From NCBI GenBank assembly GCA_030425145.1, contig JAUHVK010000005.1:62001-126000 (forward strand): a stretch of 64,000 bases of DNA. Reading direction: 5' to 3'. Positions within the stretch are counted from its first letter, which is position 1, and every line of letters starts with the position of its first letter. The notes below the pieces were generated by a model. It had not been told where the DNA came from. It searched no databases and saw nothing but the letters and a program-made list of their open reading frames with translations. The translations under genes were made by a program, and so were the position numbers. Origin of the DNA: Alphaproteobacteria bacterium (GTDB lineage: Bacteria > Pseudomonadota > Alphaproteobacteria > Rhodobacterales > Rhodobacteraceae). Shown one piece after another: positions 57,788 to 64,000 of this stretch.

Positions 57788-58012
57788 ATGGAAGGCGATC
57801 TCGCACACATCGGCGCAGGCCTGGCAGCAATCGGTTCCGGCGCAGCCGCAATCGGGGTGGGCAACGTGGCCGGCAACTACCTCGCAGGCGCACTGCGTAA
57901 CCCGTCCGCTGCTGCTTCGCAGACAGCAACCCTCTTCATCGGTATCGCGTTCGCAGAAGCGCTGGGGATCTTCGCGTTCCTCGTGTCGCTGCTGCTGATG
58001 TTCGCCGTCTAA
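57788..58012 (+). CDS. atpE: ATP synthase F0 subunit c
   Basis: A 74-residue hairpin of two membrane helices that forms the proton-driven ring. The first helix has [21 protein letters not shown]; the second, [23 protein letters not shown], carries the essential proton-binding Glu in AFAEALG. AAGGAG lies before ATG 57788. No Na+-binding signature is seen, so the ring should use protons. It is flanked on both sides by hairpins. Confidence 0.97.
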   Translation: MEGDLAHIGAGLAAIGSGAAAIGVGNVAGNYLAGALRNPSAAASQTATLFIGIAFAEALGIFAFLVSLLLMFAV

Positions 58013-58036
58013 GCTTCGGACTTAAATCCTTACGCG

Positions 58037-58067
58037 CGGGCGGTGCCGTAATCACGCGGCCCGCCCG
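58037..58067 (+). repeat. Hairpin between atpE and atpF'
   Basis: CGGGCGG (58037-58043) pairs with CCGCCCG (58061-58067) around a 17-base loop in the 85-base gap after atpE. There is no T-run. It matches the atpB-atpE hairpin in kind and so brackets the atpE message. Confidence 0.6.
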
Positions 58068-58097
58068 ATGTAACGAAAAGTTCCGACGGAGGACGAC

Positions 58098-58643
58098 ATG
58101 GCAACCGAAACCACTGGTACAGCCAGCGCATGTGTGGGCCCGGATGGCAGCGCCATCGGCATGCCGCAGCTTTGCGCCGACTGGATGCCGAACCAGATCT
58201 TCTGGCTTCTGATCGCGCTGATCGCGATTTACTTTGTCCTGTCCCGCATCGCGCTGCCGCGCATTGCGTCGGTTCTGGCGGAACGACAAGGCACAATTAC
58301 AAACGACCTCGCGGCTGCTGAAGATCTCAAGCACAAAGCTGTCGAGGCCGAAGAGGCCTATAACAAGGCTCTCGCCGATGCCCGTGCCGAAGCGCACGCG
58401 ATCATCGCAAAGAATAAGGCCGAAATGCAGGCCGAACTGGATAAGGCCATCGCCAAGGCGGATGCCGAAATCGCTGCGAAGGCAGCGGAGTCTGAAAAGG
58501 CCATTTCCGAAATTCGCGCCTCTGCTGTGCAGAGCGTGGAAGCCGTCGCCAAGGACACCGCAGGCAGCATCGTTGCCGCTGTGGGTGGTCAGGCGGATGA
58601 CGCGGCAGTAGCCGCTGCCGTAGACGCGCAGATGAAGGGGTGA
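58098..58643 (+). CDS. atpF': ATP synthase F0 subunit b' (AtpF')
   Basis: A 181-residue peripheral-stalk subunit with one N-terminal membrane helix ([20 protein letters not shown]) and a long Ala/Glu/Lys-rich coiled coil ([40 protein letters not shown]). It is the b' form found in phototrophs and Rhodobacterales that make heterodimeric stalks. A pre-helix region with Cys (SACVGPD; QLCADW) is a family trait. CGGAGGAC precedes the ATG. It directly precedes atpF. Confidence 0.95.
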   Translation: MATETTGTASACVGPDGSAIGMPQLCADWMPNQIFWLLIALIAIYFVLSRIALPRIASVLAERQGTITNDLAAAEDLKHKAVEAEEAYNKALADARAEAHAIIAKNKAEMQAELDKAIAKADAEIAAKAAESEKAISEIRASAVQSVEAVAKDTAGSIVAAVGGQADDAAVAAAVDAQMKG

Positions 58644-58648
58644 ATGAC

Positions 58649-59209
58649 ATGAAACGTATCATGACCATTGCCGCAACATCGCTGCTCGCCAGCCCCGCCT
58701 TTGCCGCAAGCGGCCCGTTCTTCTCTCTGAAGAACACCGACTTCGTGGTGACTGTTGGTTTCCTCGTCTTCCTCGGCGTTCTGCTGTACTTCAAAGTTCC
58801 GTCGATGCTGATGGGCATGCTGGACAAGCGCGCCGACGGCATCAAGAACGAGCTCGACGAAGCCAAGGCGCTGCGTGAAGAAGCACAGGCTTTGCTGGCC
58901 TCCTACGAGCGCCGTCAGCGCGAAGTGCAGGAGCAGGCGGACCGTATCATTGCACATGCCAAGGAAGAAGCCGTTCTGGCCGGTGAGCAGGCGAAAGCCG
59001 ATCTGGAGAAATCCATCGCCCGTCGTATGGCGGCTGCCGAGGACCAGATCGCGTCGGCTCAGGCAAGCGCAGTCAAGGAAGTGCGCGACCGTGCGATTGC
59101 CGTGGCCATCAAAGCAGCCCGCGATGTGGTTGCGAAGCAGATGACCGCGAAAGACGCCGCCAAGAGCATCGACTCTGCGATTGCTGAGGTTGGCCAGAAG
59201 CTTCACTGA
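58649..59209 (+). CDS. atpF: ATP synthase F0 subunit b
   Basis: A 186-residue peripheral-stalk subunit. It starts with a signal-like leader ([19 protein letters not shown]), then the membrane helix [18 protein letters not shown], then a coiled coil rich in Ala, Glu and Arg. The ATG at 58649 has AAGGGG before it; a GTG at 58640 would overlap atpF' by four bases and add MND. It ends the F0 operon: a strong terminator follows 24 bases after the stop. F1 genes must lie elsewhere, as expected in this order. Confidence 0.95.
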   Translation: MKRIMTIAATSLLASPAFAASGPFFSLKNTDFVVTVGFLVFLGVLLYFKVPSMLMGMLDKRADGIKNELDEAKALREEAQALLASYERRQREVQEQADRIIAHAKEEAVLAGEQAKADLEKSIARRMAAAEDQIASAQASAVKEVRDRAIAVAIKAARDVVAKQMTAKDAAKSIDSAIAEVGQKLH

Positions 59210-59233
59210 GCTTTCTGATCGCTGAACGAAAAG

Positions 59234-59258
59234 AGCCCCGGTTGTCCGGGGCTTTTTT
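59234..59258 (+). terminator. Intrinsic terminator of the F0 operon
   Basis: AGCCCCGG, TTGT loop, CCGGGGCT and six Ts (59253-59258) form a strong Rho-independent terminator 24 bases past the atpF stop. Confidence 0.93.
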
Positions 59259-59276
59259 GTTTTGCGGGGGGGGCGT

Positions 59277-59313
59277 ATGCGTTGACGCATCCGGATTTTC
59301 CGTCGACGGAAAA
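59277..59313. repeat. Double palindrome element D
   Basis: ATGCG-TTGA-CGCAT (59277-59290) is followed five bases later by the perfect 18-base palindrome TTTTCCGTCGACGGAAAA (59296-59313). It lies seven bases past the yggS stop, beside the atp terminator, in a convergent gap. The arms resemble those of site C (TTTCCG) and have the same kind of four-base centre. Confidence 0.83.
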
Positions 59314-59319
59314 CCTGCG

Positions 59320-59979
59320 TTAGCCTGCAATTGGTACGCGTTGACCAAACAGGGCAGAGCCGACACGGATATGCGTGGCGCCGAAGGCGATGGCCTGTTC
59401 GAAGTCGTCGCTCATACCCATGGATAGTTTGCCGAGACCGTTGCGGTCAGCCAGCTTGCGCAGCAGAGCGAAATGCAGGGATGGGGTTTCGTCCACAGGC
59501 GGGATGCACATAAGGCCCTGAATGGGCAGATCAAGCGCGCGGCACTCCGCGACAAAGGCATCGGTGTCGGCCGGTGCAATTCCGGCCTTCTGCGGTTCTT
59601 CGCCCGTGTTCACCTGAATGAAGAGAGGTGGGCAGTGGCCCATCTCCTGCGCCAGCCGGGCAAAGGTGTGGGCCAGCTTGGGGCGGTCGAGCGTATGGAT
59701 CGCGTCGAAAAGTTCAAACGCTTGGCGGGCCTTGTTGCTTTGCAGGGGGCCGATCAGGTGCAGGTCGATGCCGTCATAGTTTTCGCGAAAACCAGGCCAT
59801 TTGCCTGCCGCTTCCTGAACACGGTTTTCGCCAAAGCTGCGGTGACCTTCCTTGAGTACAGCCTCTACGCGTTCGTTGGGTTGGACTTTTGACACGGCGA
59901 TTAACGTGACATCCGACGTATCGCGGCCTGCCTCTTTGGCGGCTTTTGCGATGCGTGTCTTGATGTCGTTCAATCCCAT
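59320..59979 (-). CDS. yggS: YggS family PLP homeostasis protein
   Basis: A 219-residue alanine-racemase-like barrel that binds pyridoxal phosphate and keeps its level in balance. The PLP lysine is in LIAVSKVQPNERV near residue 31; FGENRVQEAAGK and LHLIGPLQSNKARQAF are family signatures; the end SMGMSDDFEQAIAFGATHIRVGSALFG holds the phosphate-binding loop. The sequence is complete. Its start overlaps the upstream sulfotransferase gene by ten bases, so both are on one transcript. Confidence 0.95.
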   Translation of the reverse strand: MGLNDIKTRIAKAAKEAGRDTSDVTLIAVSKVQPNERVEAVLKEGHRSFGENRVQEAAGKWPGFRENYDGIDLHLIGPLQSNKARQAFELFDAIHTLDRPKLAHTFARLAQEMGHCPPLFIQVNTGEEPQKAGIAPADTDAFVAECRALDLPIQGLMCIPPVDETPSLHFALLRKLADRNGLGKLSMGMSDDFEQAIAFGATHIRVGSALFGQRVPIAG

Positions 59980-61439
59980 GGTGTGTCTCCCCAGGCCTCA
60001 ATGAAGGGTTGCAGCTCGGACTCGTAACGGCGCCAGGCTGCGGCAGAACTTTTGTAAATCGGCTGCCGGACCTGATGTAGACTGAGCGTTTTCACGGTTC
60101 CACCCTTTTCGTGGAAATTGAGGCACGCGTCTTCCCAATCAAGTCCGGCTGCGGCGATCAGTTTTTTGGACTGGGCCTCGGGATCGTTCACGAGGTCTTC
60201 GTACCGGATTTCGACGAAACGGTCGGGTAGGGTGTCGCGCCAATGGCCGACGACTTGGCGGAAGGATTTGATTACCTCGGCAATCGACGCCAGATCATTG
60301 GCGTAGCGATGGGTGCCCGCGTTGAAATGGTTTTTATAGATCGACAGTGCGATGTCGCGCGGGTCGCGGTGGACGACGATAAAGCGCGCGTTGGGGAGGG
60401 AGGCGTGCAGGAGGCCGTAGATCAGGAAGGCCATGATCGACTTGTCGGTGAGATAGGGTGTGTCCGGTTTCGCAAAGGGCTGGATCGCGGTGGTTAGTCG
60501 GTTTGCGAAGTCTTTCAGCTTTTCGGCTGGTTCTTGGGGCAGGGCGCGCATCTCGCGGCTATTGCCAAAGAGTTCATAGGCCGTACGGAGGGCGACGGCC
60601 ATTTCACCACCCGCAGCAACTTGGCTGTGACTTGCGATGATCTGTTCGACAAGGGTTGTGCCAGATCGTGGAAGCCCGGTGACAAAGATCAGAGCCGGGG
60701 AGGTGCCTTGCGCCTCTGCAACGGGCTGCAGGCCCTCCTGCGCAGCCAGAACGCCGGTGTACTCGGCCCTGCGAGCGTTCGCATCGTCCGGCCAGAGATC
60801 GGCCTGTGCCTTGTTGGCGCGGTGGAGGTGGGCAAAGACCTTGTCGTAATTCTTGGTGTCTTCCATCGCTTTCGCAAGGGCAAAATTGATGTGCATGCGG
60901 CCTTGGGCTGACAGCCGTGGATGATTTGCCAATCGCCGCATGGCACCGATCATCGGATCTTTGGGCTGTATGCGGATCGTTGTTGCCAACATGCGGTACA
61001 GTTCGGCATCGTGCGGATGCTTCTTCTGCAGTTTGCGCAGCATTTTTTCGGATTCTTCAAACTGACCGGCGGTTTGCAGATAGAGGGCTTTTTCTGCCTG
61101 AGGTTTGATGACTTTCGGATCGAGCGCGATCATTCGATCCAGTAGGGACAAGACGATCTCATGGTGATCGGCTGCGGAGTGGGCGGCGATCGCTTCGGTG
61201 AGGATTACGGGCTCGGTGCCGCGAAGTTCAAGCGCACGGTCAATCGAGCTTAGTCGTTTTTCCTGATCGCCGAGACGCGCGGCCAAACGGGAACGTTGAA
61301 AGTGGATTTCGGGGAGGTTCGGGGCTTGTAGGGCAAGACCATCAAGCAAACCGGCCGCCTTGGCGACGTCCCCTTGGCGGGCCAGTGTTAGTGCCTCGTC
61401 GTAGGTCGATTTGATAGTCTGGAGCGTCTTGTTCTGCAT
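59970..61439 (-). CDS. TPR-containing sulfotransferase family protein
   Basis: A 489-residue cytoplasmic protein. The first 210 residues are helical tetratricopeptide-like repeats (GDVAKAAGLLDGLALQAPNLPEIHFQRSRL; LQTAGQFEESEKMLRKLQKKHPHDAELYRML). From about residue 230 there is a sulfotransferase fold: FVTGLPRSGTTLVEQIIASH is the 5'-phosphosulfate-binding loop for PAPS, and RFIVVHRDPRDIALSIYKNHF is the 3'-phosphate part. Members modify proteins, glycans or lipids; the acceptor is unknown, and the repeats would dock it. It overlaps yggS by ten bases. No sulfate-activation genes are near. Confidence 0.88.
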   Translation of the reverse strand: MQNKTLQTIKSTYDEALTLARQGDVAKAAGLLDGLALQAPNLPEIHFQRSRLAARLGDQEKRLSSIDRALELRGTEPVILTEAIAAHSAADHHEIVLSLLDRMIALDPKVIKPQAEKALYLQTAGQFEESEKMLRKLQKKHPHDAELYRMLATTIRIQPKDPMIGAMRRLANHPRLSAQGRMHINFALAKAMEDTKNYDKVFAHLHRANKAQADLWPDDANARRAEYTGVLAAQEGLQPVAEAQGTSPALIFVTGLPRSGTTLVEQIIASHSQVAAGGEMAVALRTAYELFGNSREMRALPQEPAEKLKDFANRLTTAIQPFAKPDTPYLTDKSIMAFLIYGLLHASLPNARFIVVHRDPRDIALSIYKNHFNAGTHRYANDLASIAEVIKSFRQVVGHWRDTLPDRFVEIRYEDLVNDPEAQSKKLIAAAGLDWEDACLNFHEKGGTVKTLSLHQVRQPIYKSSAAAWRRYESELQPFIEAWGDTPWD

Positions 61440-61481
61440 CGGTGCCTTTGCCTTTTAACGTTAGCTAAATGGACGCAGCAC

Positions 61482-61512
61482 AAAAGAAAAGAGCGGGCAA
61501 TGCCCGCTCTTT
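61482..61512 (-). terminator. Intrinsic terminator of the porin gene
   Basis: A perfect 11-base stem (AAAGAGCGGGC and GCCCGCTCTTT) with a three-base loop lies 27 bases past the porin stop on the minus strand, followed by TCTTTTG. It is strong and symmetric enough to work in both directions. Confidence 0.9.
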
Positions 61513-61538
61513 CCCTAACCAAATCTGGTTATGAGCTA

Positions 61539-62459
61539 TTAGAAGCTCATCGACAGACCGAGCGAATAGCTGTCGGACTCTACGCCGCCGCCGAAGTCGC
61601 TGGAACCGTAGCCGAGGTGAGCAGCGAGACCGCCACCCAGGTCGTAGGTTGCTGCCAGACCGAAGCCGTCACAGTCGCCGCAGCCCAGGGACCAATCCTG
61701 GTACTCACCGTAGTTAACACCAACGGACAGAGCGTTCATGGAGTAGCCAACGCCGATCGCCATGTGCGTACCTTCGTCGGACTGACCAACGATGTCTGCC
61801 TGGGTGTAGTTGATGGCTGCCGAGAAGCCGCCGCCGAACTTGGCGTCGAGGCTTACACCAACGAGGTCAGCAACGTCTTCCTGGGTCTGGTAACCGAGGC
61901 CGATGCCGATTGCTGCGCCACCGAGGTCGGTGGAGTAACGCAGGCCGAGACCCCAAACCGGGTCAGCAACGCCTGTGTCGTCGATTTCAGCGGACAGACC
62001 GGCTGTGAAGCCAGCTGCGGAATAGGATACGCGAGCGATTTGACCGTCGAAGGTGCCGTCGAGGCCGGAGTTGCCGTTGTAGCCAGCGTGCGATGTTTCA
62101 TCATCCGCGATGGAACCACCTGCCAGAGCGACTTCCTGCAGAGCTGCGTCGAACGCACCATCTGTGTCGCCCATGTCGAGGCGCAGGCCGCCATAGGACA
62201 GGAAGTATGTTTCGCCACCCTGGGTGGTGTTGCCGAATGCGCCGTTTTCGTCGAGGTCGACTTTGGCACCGAATGCCAGACCACCGTCGGATTCGCCGGT
62301 CATTGCGAATGTGACGTCGATGTCGGTGTGCCACTGGTCGGTTGCGTAAGCGTCGCCGCCGATAACACCGATTTCAGCGTAGCCGGTGATTGCTACATCA
62401 GCTGCTGCGATGCCAGCAGTTGCAACCAGCGCGGTGGAAGCAAGAAGAAGAGTTTTCAT
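61539..62459 (-). CDS. Gram-negative porin
   Basis: A 306-residue outer-membrane barrel. The signal peptide is MKTLLLASTALVATAGIAAA. The mature part alternates short strands (VAITGYAEIGVIGGD, DGGLAFGAKVDLDENG, AAGFTAGLSAEIDD, SYSLGLSMSF) and ends in Phe, as porins do. It resembles Rhodobacter-type general porins. ATG 62459 follows GAGGG; the frame is open to 62639 but the extra part is not protein-like. A Cys pair (LGCGDCDGFG) near the end is unusual for a porin strand and may be a loop disulfide. Confidence 0.92.
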   Translation of the reverse strand: MKTLLLASTALVATAGIAAADVAITGYAEIGVIGGDAYATDQWHTDIDVTFAMTGESDGGLAFGAKVDLDENGAFGNTTQGGETYFLSYGGLRLDMGDTDGAFDAALQEVALAGGSIADDETSHAGYNGNSGLDGTFDGQIARVSYSAAGFTAGLSAEIDDTGVADPVWGLGLRYSTDLGGAAIGIGLGYQTQEDVADLVGVSLDAKFGGGFSAAINYTQADIVGQSDEGTHMAIGVGYSMNALSVGVNYGEYQDWSLGCGDCDGFGLAATYDLGGGLAAHLGYGSSDFGGGVESDSYSLGLSMSF

Positions 62460-62734
62460 TTTTTCCCTCATGTGTTCGTAAGGCACGTACCAAACCGGAT
62501 GGTCCGGATTAGCTGGAAACTCTATGCTCTTTGGCAGGGCGTGTTTGCAAGCGACGCAGCCCAAGCGGGTCCAACTTCGCCATCGGTGATGCTCATTTGC
62601 CACAAGCGATTTGGTGAGACTTTCCCGCTGAAAGATCACGGCCTTAGAGTACCTGCCTCAAGTTCGGCTTGTCGTAATTGGGATCGGCTTGTATGCAAAG
62701 CATAAGGCAAACAGGCAAATGAGGGCAGTCTCAC
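62460..62734. promoter_or_regulatory. Divergent promoter region, porin / DUF3576
   Basis: A 275-base gap between divergent genes. Toward the DUF3576 gene there is a possible sigma-70 pair: TTGTCG (62669-62674), a 17-base spacer, TATGCA (62692-62697). The porin leader includes a small hairpin CCGGA-TGG-TCCGG. I see no OmpR-like repeat and no coding sequence. Confidence 0.45.
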
Positions 62735-63244
62735 ATGGACCTTGTACGTATTAGGACCGGATTTGGCGTCGCTCTCACAGCTGCGTTTTTGTCGGGCTGC
62801 GGTTTCTTCGGTGGCAATTCCGATCGCGAACCGGTCGAAACACGTCCTGCGAATGACATCATGGATGAGATTCTTGATGAACGCCGTCCGAAAGGCACGC
62901 AGTCTTCACTGTTTGACTTTTTGCGTATTCGCGACGATGCCGGGCAGGTCGGTGCTGTAAACAAGTATATCTGGAATGCAGCGCTCGAAACGTTGGATTT
63001 CTTGCCGGTTGAATCGGTTGATCCGTTTACTGGTGTCATCACAACAGGTTACGGCACGCCTCCTGGCGGTGGACGCGCTTACCGCGCAACAATCCTTGTA
63101 AATGATCCTGCATTGGACGCTCGGTCTCTGAACGTCGCACTGATGACGCGGTCAGGGCCTGCCAGTGCCGCCACCGTGCGTGCTGTGGAGGATGCGATCC
63201 TGACCCGCGCCCGCCAGTTGCGTCAGCAGGACAGCCGCTTCTGA
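62735..63244 (+). CDS. DUF3576 family lipoprotein
   Basis: A 169-residue lipoprotein. The leader TGFGVALTAAFLSGC ends in a lipobox cysteine at residue 22. The mature part has NDIMDEILDERRPKGTQSSLFDFLRIRDDAG, VNKYIWNAALETLDFLP and a C-terminal domain with PGGGRAYRATILVNDPALDARSLNVAL. It matches the uncharacterised DUF3576 family of alphaproteobacteria, thought to sit on the periplasmic side of the outer membrane. Its function is unknown. It converges on the glycosyltransferase gene. Confidence 0.9.
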   Translation: MDLVRIRTGFGVALTAAFLSGCGFFGGNSDREPVETRPANDIMDEILDERRPKGTQSSLFDFLRIRDDAGQVGAVNKYIWNAALETLDFLPVESVDPFTGVITTGYGTPPGGGRAYRATILVNDPALDARSLNVALMTRSGPASAATVRAVEDAILTRARQLRQQDSRF

Positions 63245-63271
63245 TCACGTGACATTGTTGGCATTTGGACA

Positions 63272-63296
63272 GTTTGCATCGCCATGCGGTGCAAAC
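63272..63296. terminator. Long hairpin between convergent DUF3576 and glycosyltransferase genes
   Basis: GTTTGCATCGC and GCGGTGCAAAC form an 11-base stem with one G-T pair and a CAT loop. No T-run follows on either side, so if it ends transcription it does so inefficiently or with help. Confidence 0.5.
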
Positions 63297-63318
63297 AGGA
63301 AGTTGGGCTGACGTTACT

Positions 63319-64000
63319 TCAATCCTGCGGTTTCCGAACCGGGTAGGCGGCTGCCAGATCATCCACCCATTTTAACTGGCGCGGCAGGCAAACACGTTTG
63401 AGATCATACCGTTCGCGCGCGAATCGCCGTGCGTTCGCCCCTAGAAAGTTACGGCGTTCCGGTGCGTCGAGCAGTGTGCAGGTGGCGTCGATCAGTTTCT
63501 TCTGGTCGAAGAAATCGACGAGGACACCGGTCTGACCATCGACAATCGCCTCGCGGACCGGGGCGGTATCCGATGCGACGATGGCGGATTTCACGCTCAT
63601 CGCTTCGATAAGAGACCATGACAGCACAAACGGGTAAGTCAGATAGACATGCACCGTGCTAACTTGGATCATCGACAAGAAGGTGTTGTAGGGTACGCGT
63701 CCCAGGAAATGTACCCGCGCCCAATCGGCGTCGGGAATTTGGCCGCGCACTTCGTCGATGAAAATCTGTTTCCAGGTCGTGCCTTCGGGCGGCTTTGCGC
63801 CATAGCTGGTTTCTTCTCCCCCCAGCAGCACAATCTCGGCGGTCGGGCGGCGGCGTAGCAGTTCCGGCAGGGCACGCATGAACCGGTGATAGCCGCGATA
63901 GGGTTCAAGGTTTCGGTTGATGAAGGTAATCACCTCATCGCGCTTGGTGACCTTCTTGCCATTCGGTAGCGCGAGGGACGCCTCGGGATTCGCGACTAGC
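63319..64000 (-). CDS. Glycosyltransferase (group 1/GT4-like), C-terminal part
   Basis: The C-terminal 226 residues of a glycosyltransferase whose N-terminus lies beyond the right edge; the frame is open to base 64000. Visible are TFINRNLEPYRGYHRFMRALPELLRRRPTAEIVLLGG, VHFLGRVPYNTFLSMIQ and the nucleotide-sugar region LSWSLIEAMSVKSAIVASDTAPVREAIVDGQTGVLVD with its E-x7-E-like pattern. It is typical of enzymes building surface polysaccharides or capsules. The donor and acceptor cannot be determined. An internal GTG at 63933 is not a likely start. Confidence 0.88.
   Translation of the reverse strand, partial: LVANPEASLALPNGKKVTKRDEVITFINRNLEPYRGYHRFMRALPELLRRRPTAEIVLLGGEETSYGAKPPEGTTWKQIFIDEVRGQIPDADWARVHFLGRVPYNTFLSMIQVSTVHVYLTYPFVLSWSLIEAMSVKSAIVASDTAPVREAIVDGQTGVLVDFFDQKKLIDATCTLLDAPERRNFLGANARRFARERYDLKRVCLPRQLKWVDDLAAAYPVRKPQD

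Overview
The window looks like the main chromosome of a Rhodobacterales (Roseobacter-group) alphaproteobacterium. The Rieske protein starts at a GTG that puts its cluster ligands at Cys129 and His131, the Rhodobacter sphaeroides numbering as I recall it. The F0 ATP synthase genes form their own operon with a b/b' pair (atpI-atpB-atpE-atpF'-atpF). Other lineage signs are an alphaproteobacterial RpoH-type sigma factor, a TRAP transporter, a LpxQ-like lipid A oxidase and a membrane-fused MoeB. The sequence is GC-rich with short gaps and many ATGA/TGATG overlaps. I see no rRNA, tRNA, CRISPR array, insertion sequence or prophage.

Layout. 1-7.7 kb: start of petB, petA, a LpxQ-like barrel protein, a P-loop kinase, pssA/psd, a GST, a PaiB-like flavoprotein, xerC-DUF484 and a small transaldolase/F6P aldolase. 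7.7-9.9 kb: priA. 10-16.4 kb: a one-direction catabolic block with a LysR regulator, a DUF1445 'D-glutamate cyclase/hydro-lyase', TRAP dctPQM, and pxpB/pxpC (5-oxoprolinase subunits) without pxpA. 16.5-21.6 kb: an S49 peptidase, a 55-residue membrane zinc-ribbon protein, a Ca2+/cation antiporter, an SDR and uvrC. 21.7-23.8 kb: a translationally coupled TSUP exporter / TIGR02186 / thioesterase operon. 24-29 kb: a BMP-type nucleoside ABC transporter whose ATPase carries a long disordered tail. 29.2-34.6 kb: rimI-tsaB-nfu behind an Irr-box-like site, a USP, ilvE, a VOC protein and trpS. 34.7-43.5 kb: a degenerate rhomboid, murJ, an apparent two-gene insertion (orphan Phd-like protein plus an RTX/DUF4214 secreted protein), glnD and a LpoA-like lipoprotein. 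43.6-55 kb: rsmI, yraN, gshB, comM, a GST, rpoH, chaN, coaBC, dut, membrane-MoeB and an M3 peptidase. 56.6-59.2 kb: the F0 operon. 59.3-64 kb: yggS, a TPR-sulfotransferase, a porin, a DUF3576 lipoprotein and the end of a glycosyltransferase.

Most of the window is ordinary core genome. The most interesting structure is non-coding: five elements (near 6.95, 9.94, 23.90, 32.93 and 59.28 kb), each made of two adjacent palindromes centred on TCGA or a close variant and placed 7-24 bases past a stop codon. Arm sequences differ from site to site while pairing is kept, which suggests selection for hairpin structure or a REP-like family. Other leads are the 5-oxoproline/D-glutamate operon with matching LysR dyads at both promoters, a perfect intrinsic terminator buried in the first codons of chaN, a cluster of CCGTAC palindromes before the Phd-like gene, and a rhomboid that has lost its catalytic residues.
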